Source: Paenibacillus brasilensis
GTDB lineage: Bacteria > Bacillota > Bacilli > Paenibacillales > Paenibacillaceae
Reading direction: 5' to 3'
DNA length: 64,000 bases
Assembly (NCBI RefSeq): GCF_009363115.1
Contig: NZ_CP045298.1
Coordinates: 2,470,001-2,534,000, forward strand
Shown piece after piece: positions 60,665-64,000 of the stretch. The notes below the pieces were generated by a model, which worked only from the letters and a program-made list of their open reading frames with translations, was not told where the DNA came from and made no database searches. The translations under genes were made by a program, and so were the position numbers. How positions within the stretch are numbered: position 1 is the stretch's first letter; each line of letters opens with the position of its first letter.

Positions 60665-62608
60665 ATGAAAACGGCAAAGCCAGTAAAGCATGTCAGCGTG
60701 GATGATTTATTTTGGAAAAAGTATAAGCAGGTTGTAGCGGAAGAGGTCATTCCTTATCAGTGGAAAGCATTAAATGATGAATTACCAGATACAGAACCTA
60801 GTCATGCGATTGAAAACTTTAAAATTGCGGCTGGGGAATCCAGTGGGGAATATTATGGAACCGTTTTCCAGGAAAGTGATCTGGCCAAATGGCTAGAAAC
60901 GGTTGCCTTTTGCTTAAGGGATCACCCGAATCCTGCGCTTGAGGAGCGGGCAGATGAAGTGATTGCGCTGTTGGGAAGAGCCCAAGCTGAAGATGGATAT
61001 CTGAATACGTACTATTTGCTAAAGGAACCCAATAATCGCTGGACAAACTTAAGAGATAATCATGAGCTATATTGTGCGGGACATTTTATAGAAGCCGCTG
61101 TTGCTTATTATGAAACGACGGGCAAAACGAAGTTCCTTCACATCATGGAGAAATACGTAGACCTGATTCAGCAAATCTTTGGTACGGAAGAAGGGAAAAA
61201 GAAAGGTTACCCGGGGCACGAAGAAATCGAACTGGCCTTAATCAAATTATACGACGTAACTGCCAAGGATCAATATCTCAAATTAGCGCAATATTTTATT
61301 GAGCAGCGGGGGCAGCATCCGATTTGTTTTGTGGAGGAGCAAGGCAACAGAAAACACATTCAAACAGAGCCTACCTGGAATGATGATAACAACGTTAATT
61401 TTGGCTTAGGCTTCGAATACCAGCAGGCACACCAGCCTGTGCGTGAGCAAAAAGGGGCTGTCGGCCATGCGGTAAGAGCAATGTATCTGTATATTGCGAT
61501 GGCGGACCTGGCCGCAAAAACAGGGGATGCTTCCCTGTTAAAAGCCTGTGAAACACTATGGGAGGATGTAACGAACCACAAAATGTACATCACTGCCGGG
61601 ATCGGATCTGCTGTCAACGGGGAAGCATTCACTTGCCAGCATGATCTCCCTAATGACAGCATGTACTGTGAAACTTGCGCCTCGGTAGGGCTGGCCTTCT
61701 GGGCCAATCGTATGCTGCGCTTGTCGCCAGACCGGAAATATGCCGATGTACTGGAACGTGCGTTATACAACGGAACGATCAGTGGGATGGATCTGGATGG
61801 TAAACGGTTCTTCTACGTGAATCCACTAGAAGTTAATCCGTATCAGAAATCCAGAAAAGATCAGGGGCATGTAAAAACAGAACGGCAAGAATGGTTCTTC
61901 TGCGCCTGCTGTCCGCCCAACCTGGCCCGCATGATCGCATCGGTCGAGGACAATATGTACACCCAAACCGAGGATACGTTGTATACACATCTGTATATTG
62001 CAGGCAAGGTGAGCCTGACTTTATCCGGTCAAGAGGCTGAAATCACCCAAACTCATCGTTATCCATGGAACGCGGATTTGGGCTTTTCGATTCATGTAAC
62101 AGAGCCGACCTCATTTACATGGGCGCTGCGCATTCCGGGCTGGTGCAAACAGGCAGAGGTGAAGGTGAATGGAAAGGCCGTATCATTAGACCATCTGGAA
62201 AAAGGGTATGTTGAGCTTGAGCGTATCTGGAATGACGGTGATGTCGTTTCCTTGCATTTGGCCATGCCGGTTGAACGCATTCGGAGCAATCCGCTTGTTT
62301 CCATGAACCAGCAGCAAATTGCTCTGCAACGTGGCCCCGTCGTATTTTGTCTGGAAGAAGTAGATAATGGGCCCAACCTGGCAGGGTTACGATTGCCGAA
62401 GAACAGCCTCATTACGGAAGAGTTTAGCGAAAGCCTGCTGGGTGGCATTGTAAAGCTGACCGCAGAAGGTTATCGGGTGAAAAGCTCGACTGCATTATAT
62501 AGCTCGGAGCCGCCTGAACTTGTTCCGCAGCAAATCACCGCTATTCCTTACTATGCCTGGTGCAACCGGGCCAAAGGGGAAATGCGCGTATGGGTTTATG
62601 AATCATAA
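60665..62608 (+). CDS. GH127 beta-L-arabinofuranosidase
   Basis: Intracellular glycoside hydrolase of 647 residues, formerly DUF1680. The zinc-thiolate catalytic site is complete: Glu336 and Cys338 in MYCETCASVG, and Cys413, Cys415 and Cys416 in WFFCACCPPNLAR. These correspond to Glu338, Cys340, Cys415, Cys417 (nucleophile) and Cys418 of HypBA1 with a shift of two. No signal peptide is seen. It removes beta-L-arabinofuranose from arabino-oligosaccharides. It is the only intact catabolic gene of this locus; GAGGAAGGG lies before the ATG. Confidence 0.94.
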   Translation: MKTAKPVKHVSVDDLFWKKYKQVVAEEVIPYQWKALNDELPDTEPSHAIENFKIAAGESSGEYYGTVFQESDLAKWLETVAFCLRDHPNPALEERADEVIALLGRAQAEDGYLNTYYLLKEPNNRWTNLRDNHELYCAGHFIEAAVAYYETTGKTKFLHIMEKYVDLIQQIFGTEEGKKKGYPGHEEIELALIKLYDVTAKDQYLKLAQYFIEQRGQHPICFVEEQGNRKHIQTEPTWNDDNNVNFGLGFEYQQAHQPVREQKGAVGHAVRAMYLYIAMADLAAKTGDASLLKACETLWEDVTNHKMYITAGIGSAVNGEAFTCQHDLPNDSMYCETCASVGLAFWANRMLRLSPDRKYADVLERALYNGTISGMDLDGKRFFYVNPLEVNPYQKSRKDQGHVKTERQEWFFCACCPPNLARMIASVEDNMYTQTEDTLYTHLYIAGKVSLTLSGQEAEITQTHRYPWNADLGFSIHVTEPTSFTWALRIPGWCKQAEVKVNGKAVSLDHLEKGYVELERIWNDGDVVSLHLAMPVERIRSNPLVSMNQQQIALQRGPVVFCLEEVDNGPNLAGLRLPKNSLITEEFSESLLGGIVKLTAEGYRVKSSTALYSSEPPELVPQQITAIPYYAWCNRAKGEMRVWVYES

Positions 62609-62635
62609 TTCATTCGCATGAGGAGAGAAGAGATC

Positions 62636-63672
62636 ATGAGCACGAGAATTGTGAGTACGGAACCACCTGAGAAAGCAGCCAGTACCGTTCCTTTTCATCG
62701 TAAAATCAGCTATTCATTAACGGATACAGCGGGCAATCTTTTATACTGTGTCATTTCCAGTTATCTATTATATTTTTACACGGATGTATTTGGTCTTTCT
62801 ATTGGGATTGCCGGGACACTGCTTTTTATCACCCGCTTTATCGACGCCATTGATGCCCCGATCTGGGGCATCCTGATTGACCGGACCAAATCAAAATATG
62901 GGCAGAGCAGACCGTATTTTCTATGGCTATCTATCCCGTTTGCTGTGTTCATGGTGCTTACGTTTACAACACCCAACTGGAGTGAGTCTGGAAAAATTGC
63001 ATACGCTGCCAAAACTGGCCCTGGATGCTTGTTGTAGCTGCTAACTTGTGTTATTGGATTGGGTTGAACATCCGTTCATCCACGCTCATCTTTTATCTGC
63101 AATACAATCTGGACAGCAAGGACTTGGTTCCTTTAATCAATGGACTGACCTCTATACAATTAATCTCGATGGTTCTAATTCCGATGTTCGCCAGAAAATT
63201 AAGTAAAAATTCGATCATGATTATCGGATTGATACTGGCTGCACTGGGGCAGGTTGTGATTTTAATGGGAAGCGCCAACTTAACCCTCATTATTGCCGGT
63301 TGGATTATTGGTGCGTTAGGTTCAGGCTTCGCATGTTCGATGCCATTTGCAATGCTGTCAGATACAGTGGATTATGGGGAATGGAAAAATGGAATTCGGG
63401 CAAGTGGGTTCCTGACCTCGATTGGCAGCGCATTTTGTATTAAAGCAGGTAGTGGAATTGGTGGATTATTGCCTGCATGGGTTATGGGTAGCACAGGCTA
63501 TATCGCCGGAAAGGTCCAAACGCCTGCTGCATTGTCCGGCATTCAGTTTAGCTTTATCTGGCTACCGTTTATCATCTTCCTGATCGGCATCATTCCTATG
63601 TTCTTTTATAAAAAATTCGAAAAGAATGAAGCCTCCATTCAACAAGATTTAATTGCAAGGGGATCTAATTAA
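62636..63672 (+). pseudogene. GPH-family sugar:cation symporter gene, internal deletion and frameshift
   Basis: The N-terminal part (to about 63000) begins FHRKISYSLTDTAGNLLYCV and DAPIWGILIDRTKSKYGQSR, typical of MelB/XynP-like sugar symporters. The C-terminal part (from about 63016) has NWPWMLVVAANLCYWIGLN and DTVDYGEWKNGIRASG. The two parts lie in different frames and total about 350 residues against the usual 440-480, so about 100 residues between them are missing. ATG 62636 follows GAGGAG. A GH127 gene just upstream points to uptake of arabino-oligosaccharides. Confidence 0.85.
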
Positions 63673-63725
63673 TTCATATAACAGAATATTAATGATATTA
63701 AGAAATATTGTATTCCTGCCCGAAG

Positions 63726-63760
63726 GCCTGTTCACTAAGTTGAGCAGGTTATTGTTTTTT
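63726..63760 (+). terminator. Terminator after the symporter pseudogene
   Basis: CCTGTTCA pairs with TGAGCAGG, followed by TTATTGTTTTTT. Confidence 0.75.
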
Positions 63761-63784
63761 CTATTCAAAATGTGAGTAAAACTA

Positions 63785-63917
63785 TTGACAGGATTTTCTT
63801 TTGGAGTGATACTTTCTATGTAGAGAAAAGTGTACGGAATCAAGAACTAGGCACACCTAGCCTTGCAACTATATACATTTTTTCGCAATGAAAGCTCTTC
63901 TGGTGAAGGGTTTTTTT
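63785..63917 (+). other. Promoter-like and terminator-like pair, possible short transcript
   Basis: TTGACA (63785-63790) and GATACT (63808-63813) are 17 bases apart. About 75 bases later AAAGCTCTTC pairs with GAAGGGTTT (one bulge) and is followed by seven T at the end of the stretch. No ORF with a ribosome site lies between. It may be a small RNA, or a leader of a gene beyond the window. The remaining bases to 64000 hold nothing I recognise. Confidence 0.3.
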
Positions 63918-64000
63918 CAATTTGATAAAAAGAATGTGATGATATGAGCCAATTGAGTGTAAGAATGAGAACGCATGGCTTTCTAAATAAGCATTTTACG

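Overview
The window looks like the chromosome of a Firmicute of the Paenibacillaceae, most likely Paenibacillus of the P. polymyxa group. This is inferred from gene order, AAGGAGG-type ribosome sites, TTG/GTG starts and the predicted tmRNA tag. Gene order follows the Bacillus subtilis series hprK-lgt-ppaX-yvoF / his / yvcD-trxB / rapZ-yvcK-whiA-crh / clpP / cggR-gapA-pgk-tpiA-gpmI-eno / secG-rnr-smpB-ssrA.

Layout. 1-2.1 kb: 3' part of a 23S rRNA and eight tRNA genes, with no 5S gene between them. 2.2-9.4 kb: a PucR-type regulator, the MsmX sugar-ABC ATPase, the hprK-lgt-ppaX-yvoF operon and a membrane acyltransferase. 9.5-17.3 kb: a histidine operon hisZGDBHAFI(E)-hisJ without hisC. 17.5-27.3 kb: TPR/HTH protein, thioredoxin reductase, ROK glucokinase, rapZ-yvcK-whiA, an HPr-like protein and two exported proteins. 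27.3-36 kb: clpP (minus strand) behind a CtsR operator, tRNA-Arg, then the glycolytic operon behind a CggR operator. 36-40.4 kb: secG, rnr, smpB and tmRNA.

40.4-50.5 kb is accessory. Directly downstream of tmRNA lies a minus-strand gene for a protein of about 1066 residues with an Mrr-like nuclease domain and a STAND-type NTPase. It has the architecture of an Avs-like antiphage sensor. A 1233-bp IS4-family element with a 9-bp target duplication splits it, and deleting the element and one duplication restores the frame exactly. Small gene remnants flank it. Next comes a quinone/electrophile-stress cluster (DUF896, DoxX, ring-cleaving dioxygenase/glyoxalase) behind a MhqR-like operator, then a tautomerase, a PadR regulator and a glycosyltransferase.

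50.5-54 kb holds pspA-ydjG-ydjH-ydjI, an envelope-stress operon. 54.3-63.7 kb holds an arabinose-polymer locus in decay: GH51 arabinofuranosidase with three frameshifts, AraC regulator with one, GPH/MFS transporter with an internal deletion and a frameshift, and an apparently intact GH127 beta-L-arabinofuranosidase. A beta-propeller phytase sits among them.

Several genes belong to one carbon-control network: HprK and an HPr that keeps both His15 and Ser46, MsmX, YvcK, RapZ, CggR with the glycolytic operon, and a cre-like site before GH127. No CRISPR array, integrase or phage genes were seen.
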